Program-made: the position numbers and the translations under genes
The notes under the pieces: generated by a model
What the model saw: only the letters and a program-made list of their open reading frames with translations
Database searches by the model: none
Told to the model about the DNA's origin: nothing
In this document: piece by piece, positions 43,470 to 57,600 of the stretch
How the letters are laid out: every line of letters begins with the position of its first letter
Numbering within the stretch: the stretch's first letter is position 1
Source of the DNA: Siphonodentalium dalli
Lineage: Eukaryota; Mollusca; Scaphopoda; Gadilida; Siphonodentaliidae
Direction: 5' to 3'
NCBI GenBank assembly: GCA_032622095.1
Contig: CP136069.1
Span: 72,315,319-72,379,318 of the forward strand
DNA: 64,000 bases

Positions 43470-43727
43470 ATCATCAACACCTAGGGGGAAAAAACGCAAA
43501 CAGAACTGTAACATACCCCATCCTACCTTACCTCAAAACCAACAGCCAAACCTACCGTAACAAACAATGCGCAAAACAACAACAACAAAAGAGACCAGCC
43601 ACTCTATTCGTTGAAAACCCTACTCAAAATATGCTCAACAACCCATTTGAACTACATGGTATACTGGGGTCAAAGTACCCAGTCAAGACACAGAAAACAA
43701 AACGATCAAACCTACTTGTATACCCAT
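43470..43727 (+). pseudogene. LINE endonuclease 5' piece, cut by duplication junction
   Basis: Same sequence as 52,900-53,155, where it continues into an apurinic endonuclease domain. Here it stops at the junction and runs into the tail of the other LINE. It differs from the unit 2 copy by a 2 bp indel near 43,590. Confidence 0.7.
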
Positions 43728-45453
43728 TTGCATTAAACAACACCTACTAGAGAAATTGATGAAAAGAGAAGAAAATCCATTTGCCTTTTACTAGGAACAA
43801 TCTATTTTATCATCTTTTAACTAGAATTTCCTCAATACAGCAGTTCAATTTATATTGTAATGTACGATGACAGTATTTGGCCAGTTGCATATATTGTTAC
43901 TGCTGCCTGTATTTCGGGTTTCCATCTTTCGGTCATGGACAGACCAGTCCAAAACCGGCCATACATGGCAGTGGTGCGTATATGCAGGTGGCGAAGGGCT
44001 GTTGAAGTGGGTCACCCTATTTACCGAGAACAACCGAGAACAAGGTTTAAAATGCCTTATATACATTAAATATAGTGTTTTATTTGAAATATCTACAGTA
44101 GACATCAATATTTTCATTTAAATGTTTACTTTTATGCATTTACAGGGCCTGACCCAGCCCGTTTTCGACTCCGGTATACCGGGTTTGGAGACATTGAGTT
44201 TGGGCGCCCAAACAAATTGAAGGCAAAAAAAAACAAAACAAAAAACAAATTGTTTTTTTTTTTTTTTAAATTCAGGTCCCAATTCATATTATAACAAGAT
44301 ACACAGCATTTATGTATTTATATATATTGACATAAGACATTTAAGTTTACAAAAAGATTTAAGTTTAACAGTTGGAATCATACTGTAAAGTATTTTGGTT
44401 CTATCTAGCTTTCATCTGTGAAAACTTCAAATAGTTCAGCCTTCAGACTTTAGTATTTCAATCAAATTAAAGCGAAATTACACAATACAGTATAGGAACA
44501 GTGACAAATTGATCAAATCAACCTGGTTATCAGGTGGGATCTCATAATACCAAATGAATAATTAACGTAGAGATTAGTTCTAATTACTAGGGCCCTAACA
44601 TATACCGGTATATCAATTGGAAACAAATAGAACAACACAACATAATTTTGAGAGTGTTTAACTACAAACCTAGAAATAAAAAATAATGAAAAATGTTGCA
44701 GGACTGTTCATTCTATCTTTTTCATCTCAGTCATACAGTGAGGCATATTATACATTATTAGATTATATTATGCATTATTATGATAATATATTAATCTGTT
44801 ATCATTATGTGTGTTTGTTTAATTCTGTTAAAAACAATGTTATCTTGTAAGTTGAAATAAATATGTTGGTTCATTGTGTCTTTTCTTTTGTGTATAAATA
44901 TAAATTGAGTTCATGTATTAAATGAATTTTGTTTTCTAGCTTAAGTGACTCTGGTCATATTAATAGCTACTGAAAGTATAAAATTCTCTTTGGTTAAAAA
45001 ATGAAAATCATCCTTCAGATATGCCCAAGATCACCTTCAGAGCATTGAAATTTCAAAAAAATTCCCGGGGGAGGCCCCAATGAGAGGGGCAACCCCTCTC
45101 ATACTCTCCCTGGCTCCTGCCTTTGGCAGTTGGCGATGACATTCGGTCATCGGGAGGTGTCCCCAAATAAAACCTGGATCAGGCCCTGATTTAACCGACA
45201 TATTGTTAACAAACTGTAAGCGCCACCGAGCGACGATCTCGTTTAACACACAGCGTATCGGCTTAATTAGTTAAGCTTGTTCTCGGTTTGTAGTGTCTTC
45301 TCGGTTTGACACGAATTTAAACTTCCATCAGCTTTTATCCGGGCTTTGGACCGGCAGACAACGTGCCCCTATGTTTTGTTTAAAGTGCTTGTGCTGTTTC
45401 ACTTATTACAGCACTCGAGCTCCACCATTTGAGACTCGGCACATTTACCCCAT

Positions 45454-45771
45454 CTAAGGGGGGTGTGTGACATTGCCCTTTGGGACTTTTAGACGTTTTA
45501 GACGTCTATCTCTTCGTTCCGGTGGCAAGTTTACCCAAATTTGATGTCTTACTATGAATTTTTCCGCTAACTGAAAGTCACCAGTTGAGTGCAACGCACT
45601 TCTAATATCCCTGAGTTGATCATTTACAATTTCATAAAGTCTGTCAGTTAAGTCTGGGAGTTTTAATATTTTCCAATCGGTTGATAATTTAATAATATTA
45701 TTCATTGATTCACAATTGTTATTAGTCCAAAATTTAGGAATATTTTTATTTTGCTTTCGGGCGTCAAATAT
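45454..45771 (-). pseudogene. MULE transposase C-terminal fragment, unit 2
   Basis: Same as 36,033-36,350; the NNNCESMNNIIK motif is intact. Confidence 0.75.
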
Positions 45772-46123
45772 TTAAGTTCGTAATCTCGGCATGAATGAAT
45801 TTGTCAAATATCGTCTGTTTCGCGTAAGTATGTCAGCTTCTGTCTCATCGTATGTCTGCCATTGTCAATTGTCGTCAGAAGTCCAGTCTTTGTATTGAAA
45901 ACCTTATTGATTATTTTTGCACAGTCTCGTCATTGTCGGTCTTTTTTATATTACGGAGAAGATTGTCCTTAAGATGGCGTGTGCATAGTGTATGCGTACT
46001 GTTTGGAAAACAAGATGTTATGGCATTCACAAGTTACAATTCATCACCAGTTCCAAATGTTACTTTATCTTGTGAAATGCCTGCTAATTTACTTGATAAA
46101 TAAGATAAAAACCGATGGTAAGA

Positions 46124-46399
46124 TTAAAAAGTACCATCCCAATGCAACAATAAAGGTCCTAAAAGTATTGGTGGATCTGAAGTTGATTTCCTTATAATAT
46201 TAGGGTTTTTAAAAATAATAGTTGTTACATAGCAAGATGCAAGATTAAATGTTCCGTCGATACCAATTATAGATCCAGTTTCAATTGCTGATTTGAGAAG
46301 TAGGATTTGTTCTTCCAAGTGACAGATTACAGAAGGTGTTTTTTTTGCATCAGTTGTAATTATTTCTTTACTATATTTCTCACCTACAATGTTATGCAC
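46124..46399 (-). pseudogene. MULE transposase DDE N-terminal fragment, unit 2
   Basis: Same as 36,703-36,978 with one Met-to-Ile change after NPNI. Confidence 0.75.
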
Positions 46400-47829
46400 T
46401 CACACATCGCAGTGATTAACAAACAGTAACACATATTAGTGTACACAACTCAATTAATTCTAATCACCAAACAGACCCAGGTCCCGTTAATTAACACTAA
46501 TTAGGCACGACTCATGCCTTTGTGTTAACGCCAGCCGAGAACATGGCGGCGACGTTTCAAGTTCTCGGTATACGTAAAATAACTACATATATGTCATTTA
46601 AATGGTCAAATATGGTACAATATCTACTTAAGAGTGATATATACACTATACTTGGACATTATTATGACTTATTTATTAATTTTGGACTTGTTCTCGGTTG
46701 TTCTCGGTTGTTCTCGGTAAATAGGAGGGCCGGTTGAAGTTACATTACTTGCGTATTGACTTATTTTATTAGCTTTTCCTCTCCATATAAGTCTCGTTCT
46801 GAAATGGCTTTTATTTAATTTATATTTTAAATACTTTTATACATTGTGCTCCGAAGTTTTGAACTTCTCTCACTGCCCATGTGCCGTAAGCCACCAGGGA
46901 CCGCAATGGAATTAAGTTCTCATTTAGAGAACTTTTTGCGTTATCCCTGATGGTCTCAGGTCACATGAGTATTTCTATTTTTATACAGATTTCTGCCACA
47001 TAATTTACCTTATATTCTGACGGCAACCTCTATAAAATAAAATGAATTAATTCTTGAGAAAATTGATAAATCCTCTTACGGTATATATCAATTATTTACA
47101 CAGTCTAAGTTCTAACTGTCTCATCAGAACCCAACATATTATAACATATTTATATTTAATATAAACTATTATAATTATAATACTAGTATGTATATTCTGT
47201 TGTGTATTATATTGATTCAACGTGTAAACATACCCATAATATGTATTCATGTAAACCTGAACTATCAAAATAAAATCTAATCTAATCTAACTTAAATGAA
47301 TGATTATCCCTTGGAGTCGGACGAGCTGGCCCCGGTCGACTGGATCGAGTTGGCTCTGAGACGAGCTGGCCCATTTCCTTCTGTGAAGCTTCACGTGCGG
47401 TCTAACTAATGTAATTAAAAAATTGCATTGCTCATTTGGCACTTGTGCCCGACCTGATCACTGACTGACTGAGTGAATGTCAACATTGACTGGCACATTC
47501 AACTTCAGTCTTCACTGTCTTCAGTCTTCAAATTCAAATTCAAGCTGTCAACTGGTCAAGACTCAAGTTCAACAGCAACAATTTTTTTAAGTTTTATGAA
47601 GATTGGATTATAAATTCAAAAGTGGAAAGCTGAGCGGTAACCACAAACCTGTACTCACCTTTCTTTTGTTTAATTTGAGGGAAATGTCGAGAAAACGAAA
47701 TCGTTTTCATCTTTTCGAAATTCGCACCAAAGTTCGGGTAGAAGATAAACGACACTTGGTCTATATAACGAGAGAAACCGATGGATGTAAAAACTCCGGA
47801 AGCTAACTTCCAATGTTGATACACAAAAC

Positions 47830-49932
47830 GGGACACACATAAGCTTTAATAGTTGTAGTCCGAGCCCGAGTCCAGTAAAATGTGCAGTTGGGATTTTCAA
47901 TTTCGTTTATTGTCGATAATATAATTCTAATAGTGATGAATTTTGGTTTGTTGTAAGTTATGCCAATTACAAATAAAACAAATCTAAAAAGATAATTTGT
48001 AAGTCTTATATTTCAACTTTTATCGACATTTTTCGTTCTCCAGCACACTAAAAGTTGTTTATAGTTGGAATCAGCCGAGCCGGCCACCGAATCGCTAATT
48101 AGCTGTTAATTGCTATTGTTAGGCGGCTGATTGGATTAAGTCAGTGGTGGGTCACATGAAGATCAAAGGACAAGTAGTGGGGAATAAAAACAAACAATTA
48201 CTTTTTATTAAGCAATATATGAAGGTTTAGCAATTTTAAAGATTACTCTTTAGGAGAAAGTGTGTGGCCCTGAAAAGGGCCGTTTTTTTTTATCTTGACT
48301 TCCATTTTCTTCGCCATGAACTGCACCTGAAATTATAAACTTGAAAAACATTAATAACACCTGAAATAAAACGTGATATTAGTACATTATTAATATATTA
48401 TTTACATAATGACACTATAATAATCCGACTGATGTCTACCTCGTTTTCCGATACGTAGCTACACGTACACGTTCAGCGTGCGTCACTAATGGTGACTGGC
48501 CTCAAGGTGAGTTACATGTAGGCATCAGTTAAATTATAATATATATCAACATTTAAATAATCATGATTAGAATCCTACTTATGTCCTCGTTTTCCGATAC
48601 CAAGGAACTCCACGTTCAGCGTGTGCCACTAACGGTGACTGATCCCAAGGTTAGTTGGACTGAAGGGGTCGCTCTCACCAAAAAAAGTGCTGAAGGGTAC
48701 ACAGGGCTTGAAAATGTGCTGATGGGTACACAGGGTTTGTGATCGGCACAAACACCATTACTTAAATTGTGTTTATGAAAGTCTGGCGCCCATTACCAGT
48801 TTGTATTCAGTACATTTTAATATTCATCGGAACGTAAACAATTATTCTCTAACAGAAATCATCGCAGATTCGAAAACTGAATATCCCTCAGAACGACATT
48901 TCAAACCCTGTGTACCCTTCAGCACATTTTGAAAATCCAGTGTACCCTTCAGCACTTTTTTGGGTGAGAGTGACCCCTTCAGTGTTAGTTGGGCATAAGT
49001 AGGATTCATCATGTATAGCAATAAACCTAATTTATAATTTTGATCAAACTGAACAACTGATGCATATATAACTCTGGGGTTCACCTGTACACATATATGG
49101 TGTACGTTCCCATGTCTCACAATCCTCCTTAGAGCATTCGACCATGTCATCAAATAAATTTGGCAAACGGCATTTATCACAATCTAGTTCCAATTCACAC
49201 GTTAATACATGGCTGTCCAACTCCACGTCGAAGCTGGCGGCAGGAACAACAGGGCTGGAATCCTGTTCCCTTACTCCGCTCGCCTCGATGACGACAACAG
49301 GGACCTCCGGCAGATCAACGGAGTCCCTGTTAGCTGTAGTGATGTCGTCTGACTCCAAGCGGGTCGGGTTGTCTGGGCGTCTCTAAGGAGAGCTGTAACT
49401 CACACAAAAATATCGCTCATGTGTGTGTTTGCATAACACGCATACGTGTAAACAACTCTGTGGTAAGTATTCAGTTATAAGTATTCATCTTTTTAAAAAC
49501 ACATTCCTGTGCGTGATATCATGATCTCACTTGTTACAACAAGTAACTGTATAAACAGTACTTTGATTATATTTCACTATAAGTTGCAAACACTCTTGTC
49601 TTAACTCATAAATCCATTGATTTGAGCCGCCAACATATTCCTAACAATAGCAATTAACAGCTTATTAGCGACTCGGCGGCCGGCTCGGCTGATTCCAACT
49701 ACAACTTTTAGTGTGCTGGAGAACGAAAAATGTCGATAAAAGTTGAAATATATGACTTACAAATTATCTTTTTAGTTTTTTTTATTTGTAATTGGCATAA
49801 CTTACCACAAACCAAAATTCATCACTATTGGAATTATATTAACGACAATAAACGAAATTGAAAATCCCAACTACACATTTTACTGGACTCGGACTCGGGC
49901 TCGGGCTCGGACTACAACTATTAGTGTGTCCC
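47830..49932. mobile_element. Long-TIR transposon, unit 2
   Basis: Duplicate of 38,409-40,503, with an 8 bp T-rich insertion in the right arm and the same CACAAAAC flanks. The zinc-finger-like frame lies at 49,044-49,358 (-). Confidence 0.8.
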
Positions 49933-51776
49933 CACAAAACAGCTATATATACCGGATATGCGGGGAATACAGAAGTCGGCCCCGCACAAAGTCGGCCCCA
50001 TATGAAGACGGCCCCCATGCGAAGACGGCCCCAAACTAAGTCGGCCCAATAATATATAACAGCACCATTGTTTAAAATAATTCTTTATTTTATGATATGA
50101 TATATGAAACTGATAATAATAATTACAAAATAACATAACAAATTAATTGTTTTTGGACCAATTTAAGTCTAATATTATCCAAATAACGGTCAAATGTTTG
50201 GACTCAAAATGGTCACTGGGTCGTCCGGTCCACTGTGTCAGTCTGTGTGTGGACGCGCGGAAGGGAACGCATGTTGGTGGTATTAAACTGTTGTGAACAA
50301 AAGCCGCTCACCTCAGACTTACGAAGGTACGTATATTGTCATTACGCGCGCCGCATGTATACTACTGTACAAATTCTTGTTTGGCCTAGGCGCTGCCATG
50401 CGCAGGGGGTTATATTTATAGAATGTTAATTATTGGGACACATTAAAAGTTGTAGTGCGACCCCGATTGCGAGCTGTAGTGCGACCCCGATGCCGAGCGC
50501 GGTGTAGCTTGATTGATTGATTTATTTTTGATATAAAGACATACACGTATATTGTTTTAACAGGTTACAAATATAATAAATTACAAGCAGATAAAAAGGA
50601 GTTTTTAACATAATTTCAGTTGTTAAGCTATATAAGAAATCGCAAATTTTGAAACAAAAATGAGGCTGTAAAGAAGTCAAAGTGAATACCAATAGTATGA
50701 TGGCTGAAATTTAGAAAAAAAATCGTAGAGTACATGTACGGCTATAGATATCGGGGATGGCACAAAAAGCACTCGAAGGCTTAATTCCATTGTGGTCTCC
50801 TGATATGCTACCGGCCACGAGGCAGACAATATAGTTACCACAAAATTCTCCATTTTGATACTAAACAAATAATGGTAATGACATCAATGTTAATATATTG
50901 ATATTTTACATTGATAAAGCCATCATCAATGTGGATAAAATAATTTATCATCATAAGTGCTACATTTACAAGTAATCTTATGATTGTGAATATGTTTATT
51001 TTAAAAGAAATGATCTTTTCACCGACCAGGTGGATGAGACGCCTGGCAGATCCATTTAACATAACAAGTCTGACACTCGTCTCATTCACCGGGTCTATGA
51101 ATACGTACTGACCGATATAATATTATATTAATATTAGTGCTGCTGCAAGAGGTGCCTGTGTCGGTTCGGTGACTTTGTAAATGATGGATACGCACCACTG
51201 CATATACGCACCACTGCCATGTATGGCCGGTTTTGGACTGGTCTGTCCATGACCGAAAGATGGAAACCCGAAATACAGGCAGCAGTAACAATATATGCAG
51301 AGATGAGTAATTGATTGGCAAAATTTTGGTCACAGTTTCAATTCAGTAGTACAGAAAGGGATCTTCCTCTCGGTCCTTCAGTTTAGATAAGAGATGTTTT
51401 TTTATGCAAAATTTCCATAATTACAAACATGAGTATATAATATATTATCTTGAGCGCGTTACCATTTCTGACTATGGTTTTCTTGTATGTTTCCTTAAAT
51501 TATGTAAAAAAAAAAATCCCAGCCTGACTGCCAACCTGCCTCGATGAGCGGTGCGTCCCACTACATGGTTCGTACTAATTTGGTGTCAGTGTTGTGTCTA
51601 ATTCTCTGTAAATTAAGGTTGAACATCCTATTTTCGCCGCGCTAAAACACGTCACCTTTGCGACCAAAAGCACATTCCCCAAACTATACGATGTCGTATT
51701 CAGTAACAAAGACATGTTTTGAATGCCTTAATATCCCACTGAAAGTCACGCGTATATACGATATATCGTTTGGGCC

Positions 51777-52144
51777 ATGTTCCCTGTATTTTTCGATATA
51801 CGAGCCCGAGCTGTAAGATGGATCAAAAATGAATATTCAAGATATGAAAGTGTTTCAGCCATGACATCAGACCTAAATTTAAAATCATTATCATCTAGAA
51901 GGACCATCTCACAACTATGTCTCTTTCAAAAAACCAGTCATAACCATGTAGCAATGCAAATTCCATCCTATCTTGAGAAACCGACTAGAAAAATGCGATA
52001 CCACCATGAGGGAACATTCCGCCGCATTCACACAGGCCCAAATTATTTCAGATTCTCATTCTTTCCAGCAACTGCAATTCTTTGGAACAGTCTATATCCC
52101 GACCTGATCACATGCACTCTCCGATCCTGACACATTCAGGAAGA
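51777..52144 (+). pseudogene. LINE reverse transcriptase C-terminal fragment, unit 2
   Basis: Duplicate of the fragment at 42,348-42,714; identical protein. Confidence 0.75.
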
Positions 52145-52899
52145 GTGTGTATCAGCAAATCACATAACTGGCTCATATCTGATCATTCTTTTAACTTGAA
52201 TGTTTTTAAACTATTTTAAATTCTCCTCTGTAACATAAATCTAAAGCTTAACTATTCTATCTCTCAATACTCTCCTTTCTTCTTCTCATGCTAACCTACT
52301 TGCACTGACGCGCACTGGACATAATCTCCGAAAGGAAGTCTCCAGAACCTGCAGATAGATTGATAGATTTCAAATCGTGGTGATCCAACAGAATTGAACG
52401 TCTTGTACAATCGGCCAAACAGGAATTGAACGCCTGGTATTTTTTTCTTATTTTTATTGAACGTTTGGTAAACTTTCGAGCACACCATGCAAACAGCCTA
52501 GATTATGGCCAGTAAAATCAGGTTGCACCATTCTAACTTTATTTTCACATGCCAGAAATGTAGATTTCGAAATTTCAACAACCAAATTGCTACTGGTGCT
52601 AAGAAATGTTTATTAAAATGGTGTCCCAGTCGAGATCTGAGATGCATTAGAGTCATGTATTTATACACTAATATGCGGGGCCGGGTCCCTGGCATGGCTC
52701 ATTTTTGGGTAATATGGTGTCGAGTACCGTCGCGGGGTTGTTGTTTCAGTCGCAACCTTTGCCCTATCGCGGTTATATACAAACTCACGACTCAACATTG
52801 ATATGTTATCACTGAGTTTGTTCACTACGAACTGTGGTCAGTAACAATTATGATATATAAGATGAAATATTTCTCATGTTATATCATCAAAATTGTCAC

Positions 52900-53910
52900 A
52901 TCATCAACACCTAGGGGGAAAAAACGCAAACAGAACTGTAACATACCCCATCCTACCTTACCTCAAAACCAACAGCCAAACCTACCGTAACAAACAATGC
53001 GCAAAACAACAACAACAAAAGACCAGCCACTCTATTCGTTGAAAACCCTACTCAAAATATGCTCAACAACCCATTTGAACTACATGGTATACTGGGGTCA
53101 AAGTACCCAGTCAAGACACAGAAAACAAAACGATCAAACCTACTTGTATACCCATCAGCAACAGGGAAACAGCTATAATCTCCCTATACGTACCACCGTG
53201 CAAAACTCCCCCTCAACTTTCAACGTTCAAATATTTTACAGACAAATTCAAAAACTGCATCTTTCTGGGAGACCTTAACGCAAAACACATTATTTACAAA
53301 TGCAGCAAAACTAATCCCAACGGGGACGCACTTTTCAACATAATCGAAGACCAAGAACTAATATTACTCAACAATAAAGGCATCGCGACTCACCACGACA
53401 TATAGGGACCAAATCATGGGATATGTTAGACTACGCCATAGCCACGCCATCAATCGCAAAAACAATACATAAATGCAAGATAAGATTTGATATAGGGAGT
53501 GACCACTATCCAGTCGAACTCTACATAACAAATGCTAAACCACAACACAACAAAGATATGCTCAAAAGAAACCTTAGAAATGCAGATTGGGACAAATTTA
53601 GGGAACTCATTAACTTAAACATCGACAATACAGAAATTAACACTCCAAATGACATCGCAATGGCAGCCAAATCAATATCTGATATTATTAAGGATGCCAT
53701 TGACACAGTATTCCCAAAAAGGAAAATAAAGCAAAACACATGGAGAGTATCACGGGAAACATTAGAATTAATTCACCTCAAACGCAAAACATGCAGACTA
53801 ATGCAAAAACACCCTAAAGACAATGAATACAGAACCATGTATACAACAACTTGACAAGACAAGTAAACAAAGCAGTTAAACGGGGAAAAGGGAATCTTGG
53901 GAAAGGGTAA
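52900..53910 (+). pseudogene. LINE apurinic-like endonuclease domain (broken)
   Basis: N-terminal part of a LINE ORF2. From ~53,150 it reads ISNRETAIISLYVPP, then FKNCIFLGDLNAKH (53,268-53,288, catalytic GDxNAKH motif), GDALFNIIEDQELILLNN, and after a frameshift near 53,402 SWDMLDYAIATP and DIGSDHYPVEL (53,498-53,521, the catalytic SDHxP motif). The linker follows to about 53,835, with a further frameshift near 53,843, and the element is truncated near 53,910 before any RT. APE-type endonuclease nicks target DNA in Jockey, CR1, L2 and I-group elements. It differs from the 32 kb LINE. The tandem duplication breakpoint lies in this domain. Confidence 0.8.
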
Positions 53911-54035
53911 CCACTGAACTCGGGACGGGGAATATTTTTGTCGGCGTGCCTGTACGGGGTTACTTTGAAAAACAAAAATTAATGGATCGACCAAAGCCGT
54001 GGGGCCAATCCCGCCAGTGGCGGGCTAATCTGCTA

Positions 54036-54036
<1 letters not shown>

Positions 54037-54075
<39 letters not shown>
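54037..54075. repeat. (TA)n microsatellite
   Basis: About 18 TA units. Confidence 0.95.
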
Positions 54076-54077
<2 letters not shown>

Positions 54078-56104
54078 TATGATGATGTATTATTTTGTGT
54101 ATGTTATGTGAACAAGTTGTTACGTCATGTTGCTCTTATCTATTAATTAAAAGGTGTGAAATTGAGATTATCATATTGGCTACAATTTTGTCGGGTGACT
54201 GTGAATTCTATACACCAAACTAAGATATAAACTATAGTCGGCATCTCTATGATGTACCCGATTATGACACCTTGACCCGAAACAATAGCTGCCGCGTGAA
54301 CGGGAAGACCCCAAAAATATGTGTACTATAGAATTTTAATTCGGTACATGTGCACATGTATATTTATATCTAAAACTATATAGCATATTTTCAGTAGACA
54401 ATTATATCCTCTCAGCTATTTGGCTTTCTTTTCTAGATTCATTCACATAACCATGATGGTCAGTTTAAAGTACAAAATCAGTCTGAGACAGTCTGGACAA
54501 ACCATTGTTTGATATGCATGTTAATATAAGGAATGATAATTTCTTCATGGCATTGCCCATAAAACATACAAACGATGCCGAGCAAGTGCATCACACATAA
54601 TATATCTGTTTCAAGTTGTCATTGTTCTGTTACTTCACAATACTGTTGGTAACATTGTGAGAAGGTAATGGGTGTACATGTGCCCATTCGTTACATTCAA
54701 GCCAGGGTGTTTGATGAACTGGAGTTGTGCAATGAATTGGAATCTTGTCCTTCCAGCACTAATATTTCTCTCCATTTGAACCTATACTATAAGGATATTC
54801 ATATGTTATTTTATAGTAACCAACGTGCATCACCAAAGACTCATTGGAATTTGCGTCAAGTTGTGGATACAAGATCTTAAATATCAGTGACCAGAAAAAT
54901 TATGAATAGTTTCAGTTGAGATTAACAGACAGTGCAAAAAGACGATAACTTTCATAGTTTAATTTAATTGTTATTTTCAATCAAATTAGAAAATATTTAT
55001 TCTTGTCAAATCAATGTACCATCAACGGTATGTAGAAAATTTCGGCGAAACTGCAATACTTCATGTCAAAATCTATAGCGGCCTATATATAGTGAAGGAT
55101 TAAAAATGAGCTCTCTATCGCTCCCTCATACAACAGTTTCGATAACAACTTACATTTTATGAAACTTGTTCTAGGAATATGATTATATACAAGAAACATA
55201 TGCTGTCACATATATTGAACTAAATAACCCGTGGCACCTCACGCCCCATGCGCCCCCTCTATATCCTTGCACCCGGCGCCCTGGTCTTTTTTGATGGTAT
55301 GGCCATCCCCGTGAAATAGGGATTAACACTCAATATTCGGAGTGCTATATGGAATACCAGTTAACATTATGACATATAATGGGATTATACCGGTATCTCT
55401 CAAATAGCACGATCTTTAAAAAAAACATATTAGGGGAAAAATGAACATATTGTCATATTACGTAAAATACATATATATTATGAACAAGGAAAATGACAGA
55501 AATGATATGCAAGTATTCTGTTATCCGTGTCCCCACCAATCCCATCATAAGGCCAAACTAGGACGCTAATGGCATGTTCACATAATTATGTAGCTGCAGG
55601 AATCACTGAAATAAATGTTTTCCCATAGACTACAGTGTTAACGTTTCGTTTCAGCCAAATTCACTTTTTTTTTGTAAATAAAGTTTATTTGTGCATAAAT
55701 GTCATATTACCAGAGCACCGGGTCCGGTCAACAGGAAAACCTATATAAGACCAGACCCAAAAACCAATAGTCAAAATTAGAAAAACACGTGATCATATAC
55801 AAGGTGTAAATTCACTTAATGTAAGCATGCATGCCACTCCAGTGATGTTTATCCAGCTAGATTGACACCAGTTTATCACGAAAATGCACGAAATATCATA
55901 GGTCATGCGTTTACTTTTTAAAATAAATCACCAAGTGTACGACAGGGATATCCAACAGCCAAATTTTAACCGGTAAAAGTGAACACAGAACTACAGCAGC
56001 TAGTTAAATAAACTTCCCACTCACAAAGATCCATTCCTCCATTAATTCACCAGTTTAAATTATTTAGATATGATGCACAAATCAAATAAACAAGATTTCA
56101 TCCT
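54076..56104. other. No gene seen; possible retroposon 3' end
   Basis: AT-rich and unique. On the minus strand around 55,667-55,690, AATAAA followed by TTTAC and nine A looks like a polyadenylated retroposon end. GGGTCCGGTC and GACCAGACCC nearby form a weak inverted pair. Confidence 0.35.
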
Positions 56105-56757
56105 TTAAAGGGGTACTGTACCCCAATTTCAATAAATTCCCGGTGACAATAACGATCTAATATCAATATTATATTTTAAAATAACTAATTTGAGTCGACG
56201 ATGTCTACTGAAAACGTTCCGGTTAACAGGCTATCACAAAAGTAAAATTGAATTATTTAATATAAATTCATTTATGGCTGGAGTCATAAAATGGAGAATT
56301 ATGCCAGTACGAGTTACCGTTCTTGTAATAGTATCTGTTGCGTGTCTTTTATCAACGGCCGTTCGCGAACATTATTGAGTTGCACACATAACATGTTACC
56401 AGCAAAAGAAAGGCCCGCTATAACCGATTCGGAAAAAGGAGAAAGAAACAAGAGTCATGAAGCGTCAAGTATTTTTATACGGAGTGAGATTGTTCGATGG
56501 AAGAGATTGGATGCATCAATTGAAGCTGTGAACAATGAACTTCCGGTCCTTCCTGCGAGCTGAGTCTTCTCCGGTGAAGGTCAAAAACATGGCGCGTAGT
56601 TTGAAATCGTAATATTTTTGTTTCCAAGATCAATATTTTCTTCGCTAAATTAGGTTTATACGAAACTCATATAACACGAACACAATCTAACTTGAAAGTT
56701 ATCTCAATGGGAGTAAATAAAAAAAATTGTCTATTCCTGTGTACAGTACCCCTTTAA
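56105..56757. mobile_element. TTAA element with AGGGGTACTGTAC ends, copy 1
   Basis: TTAAAGGGGTACTGTAC ... GTACAGTACCCCTTTAA, 653 bp with TTAA on both sides. The terminal repeat is itself palindromic (GGGGTACTGTACCCC) at the left end. No transposase. Confidence 0.85.
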
Positions 56758-56948
56758 TAACGTGTCACATGTAACAGGTGAAGGTCATTCTTCATTTACC
56801 TTCACCTCTAGCATTCTACGGTGCACTCGCTCCCCGACTCTAGAACACATTTTGCTCCCTGATTCCTGCAAGAAAATATCCGACACAAATGTAGGCGTAT
56901 CCTGATATTTTATTGCTGCAAAGATTACCCGCATGAGAACGAGGCGAT

Positions 56949-57600
56949 TTAAAGGGGTACTGTACCCCAATTTCAATAAATTCCCAGTGACAATAGCGAT
57001 CTAATATGAATATTATATTATAAAATAACTAATTTGAGTCGACAATGTCTACCGAAAACGTTCCGGTTAACAGGCTATCGTAAAAGTAAAATTGAATTAT
57101 TTAATATAAATTCATTTATGGCTGGAGTCATAAAATGGAGAATTATGCCATTACGAGTTACCGTTCTTGAAATCGCATCTTTTGCGTGTCTTTTATCGAC
57201 GGCCGTTCGCGAACATTATTGAGTTGCAAACAAAACATATTACCTGCAAAAGAAGGCCCGTTATAACCGATTCGGAAAAAAGGAGAAAGAAACAAGAGTC
57301 ATAAAGCGTCAAGTATTTGTATTGGGAGTGAGATTGTTCGATGGAAGAGAATGAATACATCAATCGAAGCTGTGAGCAATTAACTTCCGGTGCTTCATGC
57401 GACATGCGCCTTCTCCGGTGAAGGTCAAAAACATGGCGCGTAGTTTGAAATCGTAATATTTTTGTTTCCAAGATCAATATTTTCTTCGCTAAATTAGGTT
57501 TATACGAAACTCATATAACACGAACACAATCTAACTTGAAAGTTATTTCAATTGGAGTAATTAAAAAAATCGCCTATCTTTGTGTACAGTACCCCTTTAA
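56949..57600. mobile_element. TTAA element with AGGGGTACTGTAC ends, copy 2
   Basis: Same family and orientation, about 90% identical, 191 bp downstream of copy 1. Confidence 0.85.

Larger units (their letters stand above)
34307..43727 (+). repeat. 9.42 kb tandem duplication, unit 1
   Basis: Direct head-to-tail repeat followed at once by unit 2 (43,728-53,155). About a dozen differences were noticed over 9.4 kb, roughly 99.9% identity. The left breakpoint is in the last codons of the LINE above; the right breakpoint is inside the endonuclease reading frame of a different LINE. The junction (CCCAT joined to TTGCATTAAAC) has at most 1 bp of overlap. Confidence 0.95.
44009..46732 (-). mobile_element. 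MULE remnant, unit 2
   Basis: Duplicate of 34,588-37,311 with the same GTTGAAGT flanks. Contains the nested CAGGG element at 44,143-45,188. Confidence 0.8.
43728..53155 (+). repeat. 9.43 kb tandem duplication, unit 2
   Basis: Collinear with unit 1 at an offset of 9,421 bp, rising to 9,429 after an 8 bp insertion near 49,772. Differences include a T-run change near 44,255 and single substitutions near 45,783, 46,194, 47,978, 48,306, 50,508, 51,426 and 51,496. Confidence 0.95.

Noticed and set aside
56190-56378. 62-residue frame conserved in both AGGGGTACTGTAC elements
   Set aside because: It lacks an ATG at its start, and the equal lengths follow from ~90% identity without indels there. No transposase motif.
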